A stretch of DNA of 64,000 bases from NCBI RefSeq assembly GCF_000212355.1, contig NC_015496.1, positions 3,256,001 to 3,320,000 on the forward strand, read 5' to 3'. Both the position numbers and the translations under genes were made by a program. The first letter of the stretch is position 1; each line of letters starts with the position of its first letter. Below the pieces are notes generated by a model, which saw nothing but the letters and a program-made list of their open reading frames with translations, was not told where the DNA came from and made no database searches. Of this stretch, positions 23,746 through 35,254 are shown in pieces. Origin of the DNA: Dokdonia sp. 4H-3-7-5 (GTDB taxonomy: Bacteria; Bacteroidota; Bacteroidia; Flavobacteriales; Flavobacteriaceae).

Positions 23746-25848
23746 ATGAATCCCACTTTTTTACAAACTCCAATAGATTACCTCAAAGGCGTAGGTCCTA
23801 ACAGAGCAGACTTGCTCCGCTCTGAGCTGGGTATTCATACCTTTCAGGACTTGATGCACCTGTTTCCGAATCGGTATATTGATAAAACGCAGTATTACAA
23901 AATAGGCGAACTAGAACGTAATAATGCCGATGTGCAAATAATAGGCAAGTTTTCAGGACTCAAAATGATAGAAGGAAAAGGGCGACGACTCGTTGCTACT
24001 TTTAAAGATGAAACTGGGCAAATGGAGCTTGTGTGGTTTAGAGGACATAAATGGATTAGGGAGAGTATAAAGCTCAATACTCCTTATGTGATTTTTGGAA
24101 AATGTAATTATTACAACGGTAATTTTTCCATGCCTCATCCAGAAATGGAGCTACTTGCAGATCATGAAAAAAGTATCAAATCTGCGATGCAACCGGTATA
24201 TCCATCTACCGAAAAATTGAGCAATCGAGGGATCACAAATAAGGTGGTAAATGGCGTCATGCAAACCCTCTTTTTAGAGTGTAAAAATCACCTCTTTGAG
24301 AGCCTCTCAAAACCCATCCTAACTGAGCTTAAATTGATGCCAAAAAGAGAGGCGCTTTTGAACGTTCATTTCCCGCAATCTCAAGAGCATTTAGCAAGGG
24401 CACAATACCGATTAAAATTTGAAGAATTTTTTTACATTCAGCTGCAATTAGCATTCAAAAATGTAAACCATAAAACTAAAATAAAAGGGTATCCATTTGA
24501 AAAAATAGGACCTAATTTCACCACCTTTTACAATGACCATTTACCCTTTGAATTAACGGGTGCACAAAAAAGAGTGCTCAAAGAAATTCGTCATGACCTG
24601 GGCACAAATGCCCAGATGAATCGTCTTTTACAAGGAGATGTAGGTTCTGGGAAGACCATAGTAGCACTCATGTCAATGCTCATGGCGCTTGACAACGGTT
24701 TTCAAGCTTGCCTGATGGCGCCTACTGCCATCCTGGCAGTGCAGCACTATCATGGTTTAAAAGAATTATGTAAAGAATTGAACACCAGTATTTCACTACT
24801 ACAAGGCTCAACCAAAACTTCAAAAAGAAGAATCATTCATGAACAGCTAGAAAATGGTGAGTTAAACATCTTAATTGGGACCCACGCACTGCTAGAAGAC
24901 AAGGTGAAATTTAAGAATCTTGGACTTGCAGTAATCGATGAGCAACACCGTTTTGGCGTAAAACAACGCAGTAAATTATGGCATAAAAATGAGTACCCAC
25001 CACACGTACTTGTGATGACCGCCACCCCTATTCCACGTACCCTTGCTATGACCGTTTACGGCGATCTAGATGTGAGTGTTATAGACGAACTTCCACCGGG
25101 TAGAAAGTCCATAAAAACAGTGCACAGATATGACTCAAACAGGCTCAAAGTTTTCAAGTTTATTAGAGACGAAATTGCACTAGGAAGACAGGTCTATATT
25201 GTATACCCATTAATCCAAGAATCTGAGGCCATGGATTACAAAGATTTGATGGATGGATATGAGAGTATTTCGCGAGAATTCCCCATGCCAAAATATCAAA
25301 TTTCTATCGTCCACGGACAAATGAAACCAGCCGATAAGGAGATTGAAATGAATCGTTTTATCAAAGGCGAAACACAAATCATGGTCGCCACTACCGTTAT
25401 TGAAGTTGGCGTAAATGTGCCTAACGCATCTGTGATGATTATAGAAAGCGCAGAACGTTTTGGGTTAAGTCAGCTACACCAATTACGTGGTCGTGTAGGT
25501 CGTGGCGCAGAGCAGAGTTACTGTATTTTGATGACCAGTCATAAGTTGTCAAGCGACAGTAAAGTGCGTTTAGAGACGATGACACGCACCAATGATGGTT
25601 TTGAAATCGCAGAGGTTGATCTAAAGCTACGTGGTCCTGGTGATATTACAGGAACCCAACAAAGTGGTGCCTTAAACCTCAAGATAGCCGATATTATAAG
25701 AGATAATGACATCCTCAAAGTAGCCCGAAGCTATGCGTGGGCTGTGGTTAAGGATGATCCCACCTTTAAAAAAGAAGAAAATCAAATCATACGCTTCATG
25801 TATGCCCAGATGATGAAATTTAAAAATATCTGGAGCTATATATCTTAA
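23746..25848 (+). CDS. recG: ATP-dependent DNA helicase RecG
   Basis: The 700-residue branch-migration helicase reverses stalled replication forks and processes Holliday junctions. It has an N-terminal wedge/OB domain (about 1-230; IGKFSGLKMIEGKGRRLVATFKD), Walker A LLQGDVGSGKT, the DEQH box AVIDEQHRFGVKQR, motif III MTATPIPRTLAM, and motifs V-VI ATTVIEVGVNVPNA and QLHQLRGRVGRG. It has the full family length. The stop abuts the stop of the convergent gene at 25849. Confidence 0.97.
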   Translation: MNPTFLQTPIDYLKGVGPNRADLLRSELGIHTFQDLMHLFPNRYIDKTQYYKIGELERNNADVQIIGKFSGLKMIEGKGRRLVATFKDETGQMELVWFRGHKWIRESIKLNTPYVIFGKCNYYNGNFSMPHPEMELLADHEKSIKSAMQPVYPSTEKLSNRGITNKVVNGVMQTLFLECKNHLFESLSKPILTELKLMPKREALLNVHFPQSQEHLARAQYRLKFEEFFYIQLQLAFKNVNHKTKIKGYPFEKIGPNFTTFYNDHLPFELTGAQKRVLKEIRHDLGTNAQMNRLLQGDVGSGKTIVALMSMLMALDNGFQACLMAPTAILAVQHYHGLKELCKELNTSISLLQGSTKTSKRRIIHEQLENGELNILIGTHALLEDKVKFKNLGLAVIDEQHRFGVKQRSKLWHKNEYPPHVLVMTATPIPRTLAMTVYGDLDVSVIDELPPGRKSIKTVHRYDSNRLKVFKFIRDEIALGRQVYIVYPLIQESEAMDYKDLMDGYESISREFPMPKYQISIVHGQMKPADKEIEMNRFIKGETQIMVATTVIEVGVNVPNASVMIIESAERFGLSQLHQLRGRVGRGAEQSYCILMTSHKLSSDSKVRLETMTRTNDGFEIAEVDLKLRGPGDITGTQQSGALNLKIADIIRDNDILKVARSYAWAVVKDDPTFKKEENQIIRFMYAQMMKFKNIWSYIS

Positions 25849-27099
25849 TTACTCAGCTAGTAACTGCGCTACAAATTCCTCAAACTCCTCTTTAAACTCA
25901 AGGTGCTTCTCCCCTGTCGCTGTACCGTTATATCCAGTGTGGATGCGTCTCACAGCACCATCTTTATCAATATAAATCGTAGTTGGGTATGAAAGTACAT
26001 GATTAAGCATAGGCAGCTTTTCGGCTGCTTTTTTCTTGTCGGCTCCTTCTCCATACTGCGCAAGCAGCACTGGATAAGGTAATTGCAACCTATCTGTAAG
26101 TCGGTTAATACTTTGTATTGCTGTCTCTTCGGTTTTTGCATATTCAAATGCTAGTCCCACTAATTTTAAATCCTCATTAGGGTGACTCACTAGGTAATCT
26201 CTAAAAAACGTAGACTCTTCAAGACAATTAGGACACCATGAACCTAGTATTTGCACAAGCACCACTTTATCCTTGTATTCCTCATCTTGCAAAGAAACTA
26301 TACGACCGCTGGTATCTTTAAATGAAAAATCAAATCGATCATACCCTTCTTTTAAATACGTAAGCCCTTTTGCGTCTGGCAATTCGTAGTCATTATTTTT
26401 TATCGCTGTAAATGCTTCTTTAAAGTGGTTTCCGCTATAGAACTGCCCCTGCATCGTACTATCTGTTACAGTTGCCACAAAGAGAAAAGCATGCGCTCCG
26501 TCAAATGTTGACAGTCTAAGTTCGTCGCCATCTAACTTCCCCTCGAGATAACGGTAATCCCCTGTAGTTGTTCTAAAAGTACCCGTAACAATATCACCAT
26601 CTGACTTGAAAGTACCTTTGGCGATGTATCGTTCGTCAGCATTATCTGGACTAAAAACAGTCTCCCAACTACCATCAATATTGACAATCGCTTCATTCTC
26701 GCTTAGTGCTTCGCCTGCAGAAATAAAACGCTCTTTTACTCCGTAATTTATTGTAAACGGCACCACACGATCAAGACTTGGCTTTATAAAAGAGCCCGTT
26801 ATTTGATTTCCGCTTTCGCGAAAGCGTCCCACAAAATATCCTTCAAAAACAGGAGTTTGGATACGTATACTATCGCCATTAATCACAATCTCGTCCACCT
26901 CTATGCGCTCCTCTGCGTTATAAATGGAAATAGTTCCATCATCATTTGCCTCAAATATAAAGGGAAGTTCTTCTTGATCTTGAACAGCTAGTGTAGCTCT
27001 CCAAAAGCCTGAATTCAACTTTTGAGGGGTGATTACTACCTTGTCTTGTTTGCAAGAAATAATGTTAATAAATGAGATGAGAATAAGTATCTGTTTCAT
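25849..27099 (-). CDS. TlpA-type thioredoxin lipoprotein
   Basis: The 416-residue protein has a lipobox IISC (Cys16), an N-terminal beta-rich region (about 20-240) with two lipocalin-like strand sets (GSWETVFSPDNADERYIAKGTF...), and a C-terminal thioredoxin domain (about 260-416) with QILGSWCPNCLEES as redox site. It is probably a periplasmic disulfide reductase of the resA/tlpA type. A palindrome copy gives GRFRESGN in the N-terminal domain. Confidence 0.86.
   Translation of the reverse strand: MKQILILISFINIISCKQDKVVITPQKLNSGFWRATLAVQDQEELPFIFEANDDGTISIYNAEERIEVDEIVINGDSIRIQTPVFEGYFVGRFRESGNQITGSFIKPSLDRVVPFTINYGVKERFISAGEALSENEAIVNIDGSWETVFSPDNADERYIAKGTFKSDGDIVTGTFRTTTGDYRYLEGKLDGDELRLSTFDGAHAFLFVATVTDSTMQGQFYSGNHFKEAFTAIKNNDYELPDAKGLTYLKEGYDRFDFSFKDTSGRIVSLQDEEYKDKVVLVQILGSWCPNCLEESTFFRDYLVSHPNEDLKLVGLAFEYAKTEETAIQSINRLTDRLQLPYPVLLAQYGEGADKKKAAEKLPMLNHVLSYPTTIYIDKDGAVRRIHTGYNGTATGEKHLEFKEEFEEFVAQLLAE
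26811..26826. repeat. Palindrome copy inside the TlpA lipoprotein gene
   Basis: Perfect CGCTTTCGCGAAAGCG, read on the minus strand as Phe-Arg-Glu-Ser. Confidence 0.85.
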
Positions 27100-27335
27100 A
27101 AATCAAAGATATACCAACACAGTCTCATTCTTTTAAAGCTTTACAGAAGTTTAAAATAGTAAGCTACGCATAAAGTCTCACCGCCTAGTAATTAGAAAAT
27201 GCCAAACACCTACAAAACAGTGTTTATAGTCACCAATTATCGAGATGACGTGTTGCTAAAACACGCTTTTGCGAAACTAGTACCTAACTCACCTCGGGAG
27301 GCGTAAAAAAACTACTGAGATACTCGCTCATCTGC

Positions 27336-27366
27336 TTTGCTCACTAGCTAGGTTATTCTATCTTTG
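27336..27366 (+). promoter_or_regulatory. Promoter of pheT
   Basis: TTTG (27336-27339), a 19-nt spacer, then TATCTTTG (27359-27366): a full match to the Bacteroidetes promoter. The start codon follows 24 nt later. The remaining 27100-27335 shows no gene, only a degenerate palindrome remnant near 27260. Confidence 0.75.
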
Positions 27367-27389
27367 ACGTCTTAAAATCGCAACGTTTT

Positions 27390-29816
27390 ATGAAGATTTC
27401 TTACAACTGGCTAAAGCAGTTTATCGATATAGATTGGAGTGCCGAAAAAACCGGAAACCTCCTTACAGACCTAGGTCTAGAAATTGAAGGAATAGACACC
27501 TACCAAAGTGTAAAAGGTGGACTAGAAGGAATTGTAATAGGTCACGTACTTACTTGTGTGCAGCATGAAAATGCAGACAAACTCAAGATAACCACAGTAG
27601 ATATAGGTGCAGATAAACCTGTACAAATAGTATGTGGAGCTCCTAATGTCGCAGCAGGACAGAAAGTACCCGTAGCAACCATAGGAACTACACTTTACAC
27701 AGAAGAAGGTGAGGCTTGGAAAATAAAGAAAGGTAAAATACGCGGTGAAGAATCTCACGGAATGATCTGTGCAGAAGACGAGCTTGGGCTAGGTAAAAGC
27801 CACGATGGAATTATGATTCTTAATGAGGATCTTATCCCTGGAACACCAGCCGCAGAGGTTTTTGAAATAGAAAACGACCAAGTTTTTGAGATAGGATTAA
27901 CACCTAACCGTGCAGATGCAATGAGCCATTGGGGTGTTGCCCGTGATCTTAAGGCAGGTTTATTACAACAAGGGGTTAATAAAGGTCTTATTACTCCATC
28001 TACATCTTCATTTAAAATTGAGAAGCGCCTACACAAGATCGATGTTCAAGTACTAGATGCAGAAAAAGCACCTCGTTATGCAGGAGTTGTGATCAGCGAC
28101 TTAAAAGTGAGCGAATCTCCAGAGTGGTTAAAGCACAGACTTAAAGCCATAGGCCTCTCTCCTATTAACAACATTGTAGATGCGACTAATTATGTATTAC
28201 ATGATCTAGGACAACCACTACACGCTTTTGATTTAAACAAGATTGCAGGAGATAAGATTGAAGTGCGCACTGTAGAAGCAGGTACTAAGTTTACTACACT
28301 AGACGGTGTAGAGCGTGAGTTACATGAAGATGACTTAATGATTTGTGACGCAGAGAAACCTATGTGTATTGCAGGAGTTTTTGGTGGAGCCCACAGCGGA
28401 GTTACAGAAAACACCTCTGCTATATTTTTAGAAAGCGCCTATTTCAACCCTGTTGCTGTACGTAAGACGGCTAAACGTCATGGTTTAAATACAGATGCAT
28501 CTTTCCGTTTTGAGAGAGGTATCGATCCTAATATTGCAGAGTATGCTCTCACTAGAGCCGCGCTTCTTATTATGGAAATTGCTGGTGGAGAAATTACTAG
28601 CGAGATTGTAGACATCTACCCAAAGAAAATAGAAGATCAACAGGTATTCTTGAACTTTGATAACGCTACAAAACTTATAGGAGAAGAACTTCCTAAGGAA
28701 GTTATTAAAGGTATATTGATGTCACTAGATATCAAAATCAATAACGTTACAGAAAGTGGCATTGGGATGACTATTCCTGCTTTTAGAAACGATGTAACTC
28801 GCGAGGCAGATGTTATAGAAGAAATTCTAAGAGTGTACGGTTACAATAATATCACCTTTGGTAAAAAGCTTAATGCTACGGTGTCTTCAAGTTCAAAATT
28901 TGACGATCACAAAGTAAGCGACGTGATAGGAAACCAACTTGCCGCTCAAGGTTTTTATGAGATGATGGCAAATAGTCTTACTACACCAGCATATACAGCA
29001 CTTTCTGAAAATCTTAAGGAGGAGCATCAAGTTGAGATGCTTAATCCGCTAGGGAAAGAATTGAGTGTGATGCGACAGTCTATGTTATTTTCTGGATTAG
29101 AAGCTATCTCATACAACGTAAACCGTCGTAGAGGAAACATTAAACTCTTTGAGTTTGGTAAAACCTACCATAACTACACAGAGGAGCGCAAAGAAGATAA
29201 GCACCTTGCCCTATTTGTTACTGGAAGTCGCACCGAAGAATCATGGACCAACCCTACCACTCCAACTAACTTCTATTACCTCAAAGGCGTGGTAAGCGCT
29301 GTACTAGAAAAATTAGGGATTACTAGAGTACGGTCTTCTGCAGTGAAGAATGATATTTTTTCTGAAGCCGTAGGACTATCACTAGGAAAACAACAAGTAG
29401 TAAGCTACGGTATCGTTAAGAAAAGTATCCTCAAGAAATTTGACTTATCCCAAGATGTGTATTATGCAGATTTTAACTGGGATGCTATTTTAGAGATTGC
29501 TGCTCGTAATAATGTTAAGTTTAAGGACATTCCAAAATATCCTTCTGTACGACGTGACTTTGCACTTTTACTAGATGCAAATGTTCAGTTTGAAGATATT
29601 ACAACCATTGCAAAGCAAACCGAGAAACAATTACTTAAAGATGTAAATCTTTTTGACGTTTACGAAGGTAAAAATCTTCCTGAAGGCAAGAAAAGTTATG
29701 CAGTAAGCTTCTTGTTACAAGACGAAAACAAGACACTTACAGATAAGCAGATAGACAAAACGATGAATAAACTGCAACAGCGTTTTGAAAAAGAGCTAGG
29801 AGCTACACTTCGATAG
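27390..29816 (+). CDS. pheT: Phenylalanine--tRNA ligase beta subunit
   Basis: The 808-residue subunit of the alpha2-beta2 synthetase charges tRNA-Phe. Order: N-terminal tRNA-binding OB domain (about 40-150, GIVIGHVLTC and GAPNVAAGQKVPVA), B3/B4 editing domain (about 210-395, NIVDATNYVLHDLGQPLHAFD), B5 domain (about 400-475), catalytic-core-like domain, and C-terminal ferredoxin-like anticodon-binding domain (about 715-808, KYPSVRRDFALLL). It has full length. pheS is not adjacent, which is common in this phylum. It has its own promoter and strong terminator. Confidence 0.97.
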   Translation: MKISYNWLKQFIDIDWSAEKTGNLLTDLGLEIEGIDTYQSVKGGLEGIVIGHVLTCVQHENADKLKITTVDIGADKPVQIVCGAPNVAAGQKVPVATIGTTLYTEEGEAWKIKKGKIRGEESHGMICAEDELGLGKSHDGIMILNEDLIPGTPAAEVFEIENDQVFEIGLTPNRADAMSHWGVARDLKAGLLQQGVNKGLITPSTSSFKIEKRLHKIDVQVLDAEKAPRYAGVVISDLKVSESPEWLKHRLKAIGLSPINNIVDATNYVLHDLGQPLHAFDLNKIAGDKIEVRTVEAGTKFTTLDGVERELHEDDLMICDAEKPMCIAGVFGGAHSGVTENTSAIFLESAYFNPVAVRKTAKRHGLNTDASFRFERGIDPNIAEYALTRAALLIMEIAGGEITSEIVDIYPKKIEDQQVFLNFDNATKLIGEELPKEVIKGILMSLDIKINNVTESGIGMTIPAFRNDVTREADVIEEILRVYGYNNITFGKKLNATVSSSSKFDDHKVSDVIGNQLAAQGFYEMMANSLTTPAYTALSENLKEEHQVEMLNPLGKELSVMRQSMLFSGLEAISYNVNRRRGNIKLFEFGKTYHNYTEERKEDKHLALFVTGSRTEESWTNPTTPTNFYYLKGVVSAVLEKLGITRVRSSAVKNDIFSEAVGLSLGKQQVVSYGIVKKSILKKFDLSQDVYYADFNWDAILEIAARNNVKFKDIPKYPSVRRDFALLLDANVQFEDITTIAKQTEKQLLKDVNLFDVYEGKNLPEGKKSYAVSFLLQDENKTLTDKQIDKTMNKLQQRFEKELGATLR

Positions 29817-29837
29817 TAAGGTAGCTGTACTATTTTG

Positions 29838-29877
29838 AAGCTCTTAGATACTTGATGTATCTAAGAGCTTTTTTTTT
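29838..29877 (+). terminator. Intrinsic terminator of pheT
   Basis: Arms 29838-29851 and 29857-29870 pair over 14 bp (AAGCTCTTAGATAC) around TTGAT, followed by a T-run to 29877. Confidence 0.93.
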
Positions 29878-29941
29878 GCTCATATTTTCTTAACTGTTTT
29901 GTTTAATTAATACATAAATCACCTAGTATCAATTATTCCCA

Positions 29942-29972
29942 TTGACATTATCGCATTTGTATTGTATCTTTA
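29942..29972 (+). promoter_or_regulatory. Promoter of the gene at 29985
   Basis: TTG (29942-29944), a 20-nt spacer, then TATCTTTA (29965-29972), one base off consensus. Confidence 0.5.
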
Positions 29973-29984
29973 AAAGAAAAAAAG

Positions 29985-30707
29985 ATGCTATTATCCAGAA
30001 CCAACATTCACGAAAAGTTACTTCGTGAGCGCAGTAAAAGTGAGCAAGAACAAGATATCCTAGCACAAGTACAACAGGTTTTTGATCAAGACCGCTTTCG
30101 CGAAAGCGGAATCCTCAAAACCCTAAACGAAGCTTCTGAGGCAGGTTATAACGAGTTTGACTTTGACTTACTTGAAACTTCAAAAATCTTCCACATTAAA
30201 CAAATAGAGAAAATTTGCGTAGACTACAGACTGCGTTTTCTCGATACCAAATACTTTAAAGGAAAATACCCTCAAGAGGTTCTTGATAATATTAAGTACC
30301 TTGAAAACACACACCAAACAGAACTTGATGGTTTTAAGATCATCGCTCCTTCTAAAATGTTTGTGTTAGAAAAAGCAGATGATCCTTTATTATTTGCACC
30401 TATGGGTAATGGCTATTACTACCTTATACACCAGTGGGGTAATGACCTCAATCCTTTCAGAAAACAATGGGCATGGTCATTTAAGTCTATTGAAAACTTA
30501 ATAATTACAACAGTACTCATTAGTATAGTGGCGACATTATTAACACCAGACGGTCTTTTTACAAAGAATCAAGATTTTGGTCAAGATATTATGGTATTTT
30601 TCTTTATGTTTAAATCCATCGGAGCGGTAGTTTTATTTTATGCATTTGCACTAGGTAAGAACTTTAATAAAGCGATATGGAATAGTAAGTACGATAAAAC
30701 AAGATAA
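29985..30707 (+). CDS. Conserved flavobacterial membrane protein of unknown function
   Basis: The 240-residue protein has a long charged N-terminal cytoplasmic domain (about 1-165) containing LETSKIFHIKQIEKICVDYRLRFLDTKYFKG and GNGYYYLIHQWGNDLNPFRKQW, and two membrane helices near the C terminus (about 170-190 and 205-225). A palindrome copy encodes DRFRESGIL at residues about 35-43. It is followed 17 nt later by a DUF2007 gene, so probably an operon. Confidence 0.72.
   Translation: MLLSRTNIHEKLLRERSKSEQEQDILAQVQQVFDQDRFRESGILKTLNEASEAGYNEFDFDLLETSKIFHIKQIEKICVDYRLRFLDTKYFKGKYPQEVLDNIKYLENTHQTELDGFKIIAPSKMFVLEKADDPLLFAPMGNGYYYLIHQWGNDLNPFRKQWAWSFKSIENLIITTVLISIVATLLTPDGLFTKNQDFGQDIMVFFFMFKSIGAVVLFYAFALGKNFNKAIWNSKYDKTR
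30093..30108. repeat. Palindrome copy inside the 29985 gene
   Basis: Perfect CGCTTTCGCGAAAGCG, read as Phe-Arg-Glu-Ser. Confidence 0.85.
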
Positions 30708-30724
30708 CCTTACCAAAATAATAT

Positions 30725-31249
30725 ATGAGCATACTTCCAGATTCTCGTTATGAAAAAATCCACACTGGGTCTATCATCGAAACAAAAAGATTACAGGCCA
30801 TTCTAGAGGAGAAAGACATCCCAAGTATAGTGAGAGATGATAACGAGAGTGCAAAGCTGGCAGGCTACGCGCTAGGCTCTCCTGATCAATCTAGATTGCT
30901 TGTTGACAAAGAGTATCTGGTAAAGGCAAAACATATTGTAGAAATTGCTCTTGAAGACTTTTCAAACAACGCACTATCTGACGAGGAATTAAACAATCTA
31001 TCGCAACAAGAAGCGCCGAAAGTAACAATCAATAGAATCACAAGACCAGCACCAGAAAAGAAAAAGCCAGAATTATCTTCTGGCCGTCTTCTCTTATATG
31101 TATTTTTCTTAGGACTATCCATATGGAGACTCTCACCGTTACTTCAAGGTGAAGAGCTTCCTACTTTGCGCATTGTGCTAAGTGGAGGCCTCATTGTTTT
31201 TTGTAGCTATATGCTCATTACACACTTTATGAACAAGAGTAAGGCTTAG
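30725..31249 (+). CDS. DUF2007 domain protein with C-terminal membrane segments
   Basis: The 174-residue protein has an N-terminal DUF2007 domain (about 8-78: YEKIHTGSIIETKRLQAILEEKDIPSIVRDD, then LLVDKEYLVKAKHIVE), a small alpha-beta domain related to PII-like signal proteins, a Lys/Pro linker and two hydrophobic C-terminal helices (about 120-140 and 150-168). A role in signalling is suggested by the domain name only. The stop is 2 nt from the stop of the convergent ABC-F gene. Confidence 0.8.
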   Translation: MSILPDSRYEKIHTGSIIETKRLQAILEEKDIPSIVRDDNESAKLAGYALGSPDQSRLLVDKEYLVKAKHIVEIALEDFSNNALSDEELNNLSQQEAPKVTINRITRPAPEKKKPELSSGRLLLYVFFLGLSIWRLSPLLQGEELPTLRIVLSGGLIVFCSYMLITHFMNKSKA

Positions 31250-31251
31250 CC

Positions 31252-32880
<1,629 letters not shown>

Positions 32881-33037
32881 CTATTTTGAGCGTGCAAAAA
32901 TACCTATAATTAAAGAAATTATAATGATAACAAACACAAAATGCTTTTAACGATATGTTAACAATATGCAAAAGTCATTAAAGTTACTTTTGGAAATAGC
33001 ACAATAAGCTATCTTATTAAGTGTAAATTTACCTTTT

Positions 33038-34441
33038 ATGAAGTACCTCCTACTCTTACTTATAGTATCTACCACCTTTACAAGCTGCGTTTTTGAAGAA
33101 AATGATAAAGCTCAAGGGACATATCTAGGTGGGCAGATTATCAATCCTGTACAGAGTTATGTGCTGCTACGTAAGGGAGAAGTAGTGACAGATAGTATTC
33201 CACTAGACAGAAGAAATAGGTTTCTATATAAATTTGACGATTTCCAACCTGGACTATACAGACTAGAGCATGGAGAACATCAATTAGTGCATATAGAAGA
33301 AGGAGACAGTATATTACTAAGAGTAAATACTAAGGATTTTGATGAGTCACTTAGTTTTTCTGGTTATGGGTCGGAAAAAAGCACTTTTTTACTAGACATG
33401 TATTTACATTGGGAGAGTGAAAACGAAGGCATTAAGAAAAAATATCAAAAAAATCCAAAGAATTTTCAGAAGACGCTAGATTCCATGGCGATTACTCATA
33501 AAGAAGAACTAGATAAGTTTTTGCTTGATAAAGATTATTCGGATGAATTTATTGAAATAGCAACATCTGTAACAGAATTTGATAATTACCAGCGTAAAGA
33601 ATGGTATCCATTTGCTCATTATGGGAAAGACAAGTTATCCTTCATTGATAGCTTACCTAATGATTTTTATAGCTTTCGCGAAAGCATAGATGTAAACAAT
33701 CCCAATCTTGAAGAACTTTACAGTTTTAGAAGATATCTTGCTTCTTACATTAATAACCTCACCTACCTTCGTTATGGAAAGGAAAACGATTATAATCGCA
33801 CATCATACATACACAACCATCACCAGATAGCGGTTATAGACAGTCTTATCAATAATAAAGACCTTAAGGAGCGACTTTTATCTCAAATGTCTCGTATTTT
33901 TATTGCTAACAGTAATAATCTAGACGAAGTTGATAAGCTTTTTGACGAAATAAAGGAAGTCTCTACTTCTGATGAAACGGTAACGCTAGTCGATGCATTA
34001 TATGACAATAATAAATCTATGCAAGCAGGAAATATGATTCCTGATGTCATGATCGTAGGTGTAGATTCTGGAATGACTACCCTCTCTAGTCGTATTACAA
34101 AGCCTACAGTGTTATTTTTTTGGTCGTATTTAAGAATGGCTCATATGGACAACTCCCATGCAAAAGTTCGCGAGCTGCAAGCAAAGTATCCTGAGTTCAA
34201 TTTTATTGCTATTAATGTGAATACAGAGCATAACAAATGGATGCTTCACTTAGAGAAAAATGACTTTGACGAATCTAAAGAATTTAGACTAGCAAAACCA
34301 GAACAAGCTAGAAAGCAACTTGTGCTTAATGATATTAACAAGACCATCGTGCTTGATAAAAATGGAAAAATTTTAAACAGTCACGCAAACTTGCACAACT
34401 CTAAATTTGAAAACGAACTACTAGCTTATTTAAATCAATAG
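33038..34441 (+). CDS. Thioredoxin-fold lipoprotein lacking the CxxC pair
   Basis: The 467-residue protein has a lipobox FTSC (Cys17), an N-terminal DUF4369-like beta domain (about 25-125), a helical middle and a C-terminal thioredoxin-like domain (about 335-467). Where relatives have FWxxWCxxC, this protein reads FFWSYLRMAHMDNSH, so both catalytic cysteines are absent; the fold motifs INVNTEHNKWMLHL and TIVLDKNGKILN remain. It is probably a non-redox structural or binding relative of TlpA. A palindrome copy encodes YSFRESID. A shared terminator follows. Confidence 0.78.
   Translation: MKYLLLLLIVSTTFTSCVFEENDKAQGTYLGGQIINPVQSYVLLRKGEVVTDSIPLDRRNRFLYKFDDFQPGLYRLEHGEHQLVHIEEGDSILLRVNTKDFDESLSFSGYGSEKSTFLLDMYLHWESENEGIKKKYQKNPKNFQKTLDSMAITHKEELDKFLLDKDYSDEFIEIATSVTEFDNYQRKEWYPFAHYGKDKLSFIDSLPNDFYSFRESIDVNNPNLEELYSFRRYLASYINNLTYLRYGKENDYNRTSYIHNHHQIAVIDSLINNKDLKERLLSQMSRIFIANSNNLDEVDKLFDEIKEVSTSDETVTLVDALYDNNKSMQAGNMIPDVMIVGVDSGMTTLSSRITKPTVLFFWSYLRMAHMDNSHAKVRELQAKYPEFNFIAINVNTEHNKWMLHLEKNDFDESKEFRLAKPEQARKQLVLNDINKTIVLDKNGKILNSHANLHNSKFENELLAYLNQ
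33672..33685. repeat. Palindrome copy inside the Cys-less thioredoxin gene
   Basis: GCTTTCGCGAAAGC, read as Phe-Arg-Glu-Ser. Confidence 0.8.
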
Positions 34442-34461
34442 GCACCAACTTATATCAATGA

Positions 34462-34497
34462 AAAAGCCCCTTTTACTTTACAGTAAAAGGGGCTTTT
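34462..34497. terminator. Bidirectional terminator
   Basis: Arms 34462-34477 and 34482-34497 pair perfectly over 16 bp (AAAAGCCCCTTTTACT) with a 4-nt loop. Flanking A and T runs serve both the plus-strand gene ending at 34441 and fsa ending at 34517. Confidence 0.92.
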
Positions 34498-34516
34498 AAA
34501 TGGTGTGAGATATGTA

Positions 34517-35173
34517 TTAATTATTACCCTTCTCGTAATCTGCTAAGAATTTTGCAAGACCGCTATCTGTAAGTGGGTGCTTTAATAATCCCTCTATAGA
34601 TGATAATGGTCCCGTCATTACATCTGCTCCTATTTTTGCACAATCTATTACGTGCATAGTGTGACGTACAGATGCTGCTAGAATTTGAGTTTCAAACATA
34701 TAGTTATCATAAATGTGACGAATCTCTGCAATTAAATTTAACCCATCTGTAGAGATGTCATCTAGTCGTCCTATAAATGGAGAGACATATGTTGCTCCAG
34801 CCTTTGCTGCAAGTAAAGCTTGCCCGCAAGAAAATACAAGTGTACAGTTTGTGCGTATTCCTTTATCAGAAAAATATTTTATAGCTTTAATACCATCTTT
34901 AATCATAGGTACTTTTACAACGATTTGCTCATGTAATGCAGCAAGCTCTTCCCCCTCTTTTACCATCTCATCATAAGTGGTTGCGATTACCTCTGCACTT
35001 ACATCACCAGTTACGATCTCACAGATATCTTTATAATGTTGTAATATCTTTTCACGTCCAGTAATGCCCTCTTTAGCCATTAGTGATGGATTTGTAGTAA
35101 CACCATCAAGAATTCCTAGATCTTGTGCTTCTTTAATTTGGTCAAGGTTTGCTGTATCTATAAAAAATTTCAT
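34517..35173 (-). CDS. fsa: Transaldolase / fructose-6-phosphate aldolase family
   Basis: The 218-residue short transaldolase (TalC/FSA type) has the N-terminal [27 protein letters not shown], the Schiff-base lysine K87 in VVKVPM, and the [14 protein letters not shown] loop. Such proteins transfer dihydroxyacetone units in the non-oxidative pentose phosphate pathway or act as fructose-6-phosphate aldolase. Family members of this length are often annotated as either, and activity cannot be decided here. A TACATTTG -7 box lies upstream on the minus strand (35199-35206). Confidence 0.93.
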   Translation of the reverse strand: MKFFIDTANLDQIKEAQDLGILDGVTTNPSLMAKEGITGREKILQHYKDICEIVTGDVSAEVIATTYDEMVKEGEELAALHEQIVVKVPMIKDGIKAIKYFSDKGIRTNCTLVFSCGQALLAAKAGATYVSPFIGRLDDISTDGLNLIAEIRHIYDNYMFETQILAASVRHTMHVIDCAKIGADVMTGPLSSIEGLLKHPLTDSGLAKFLADYEKGNN

Positions 35174-35198
35174 AGTCTTTTCTTTTTATGATTTTACA

Positions 35199-35206
35199 CA
35201 AATGTA
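35199..35206 (-). promoter_or_regulatory. Candidate -7 element of fsa
   Basis: TACATTTG on the minus strand matches TAnnTTTG, 25 bp upstream of the start codon. No -33 box is recognised. Confidence 0.5.
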
Positions 35207-35254
35207 GCTAAAAGTGATGTGCAGAAGCTAAGAGCGTGTTTAATTGTTTGTTAA

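Noticed and set aside
27240-27275. A further palindrome copy near 27260
   Set aside because: The sequence ACGCTTTTGCGAAAC lacks the central CGCG and is counted only as a degenerate remnant.
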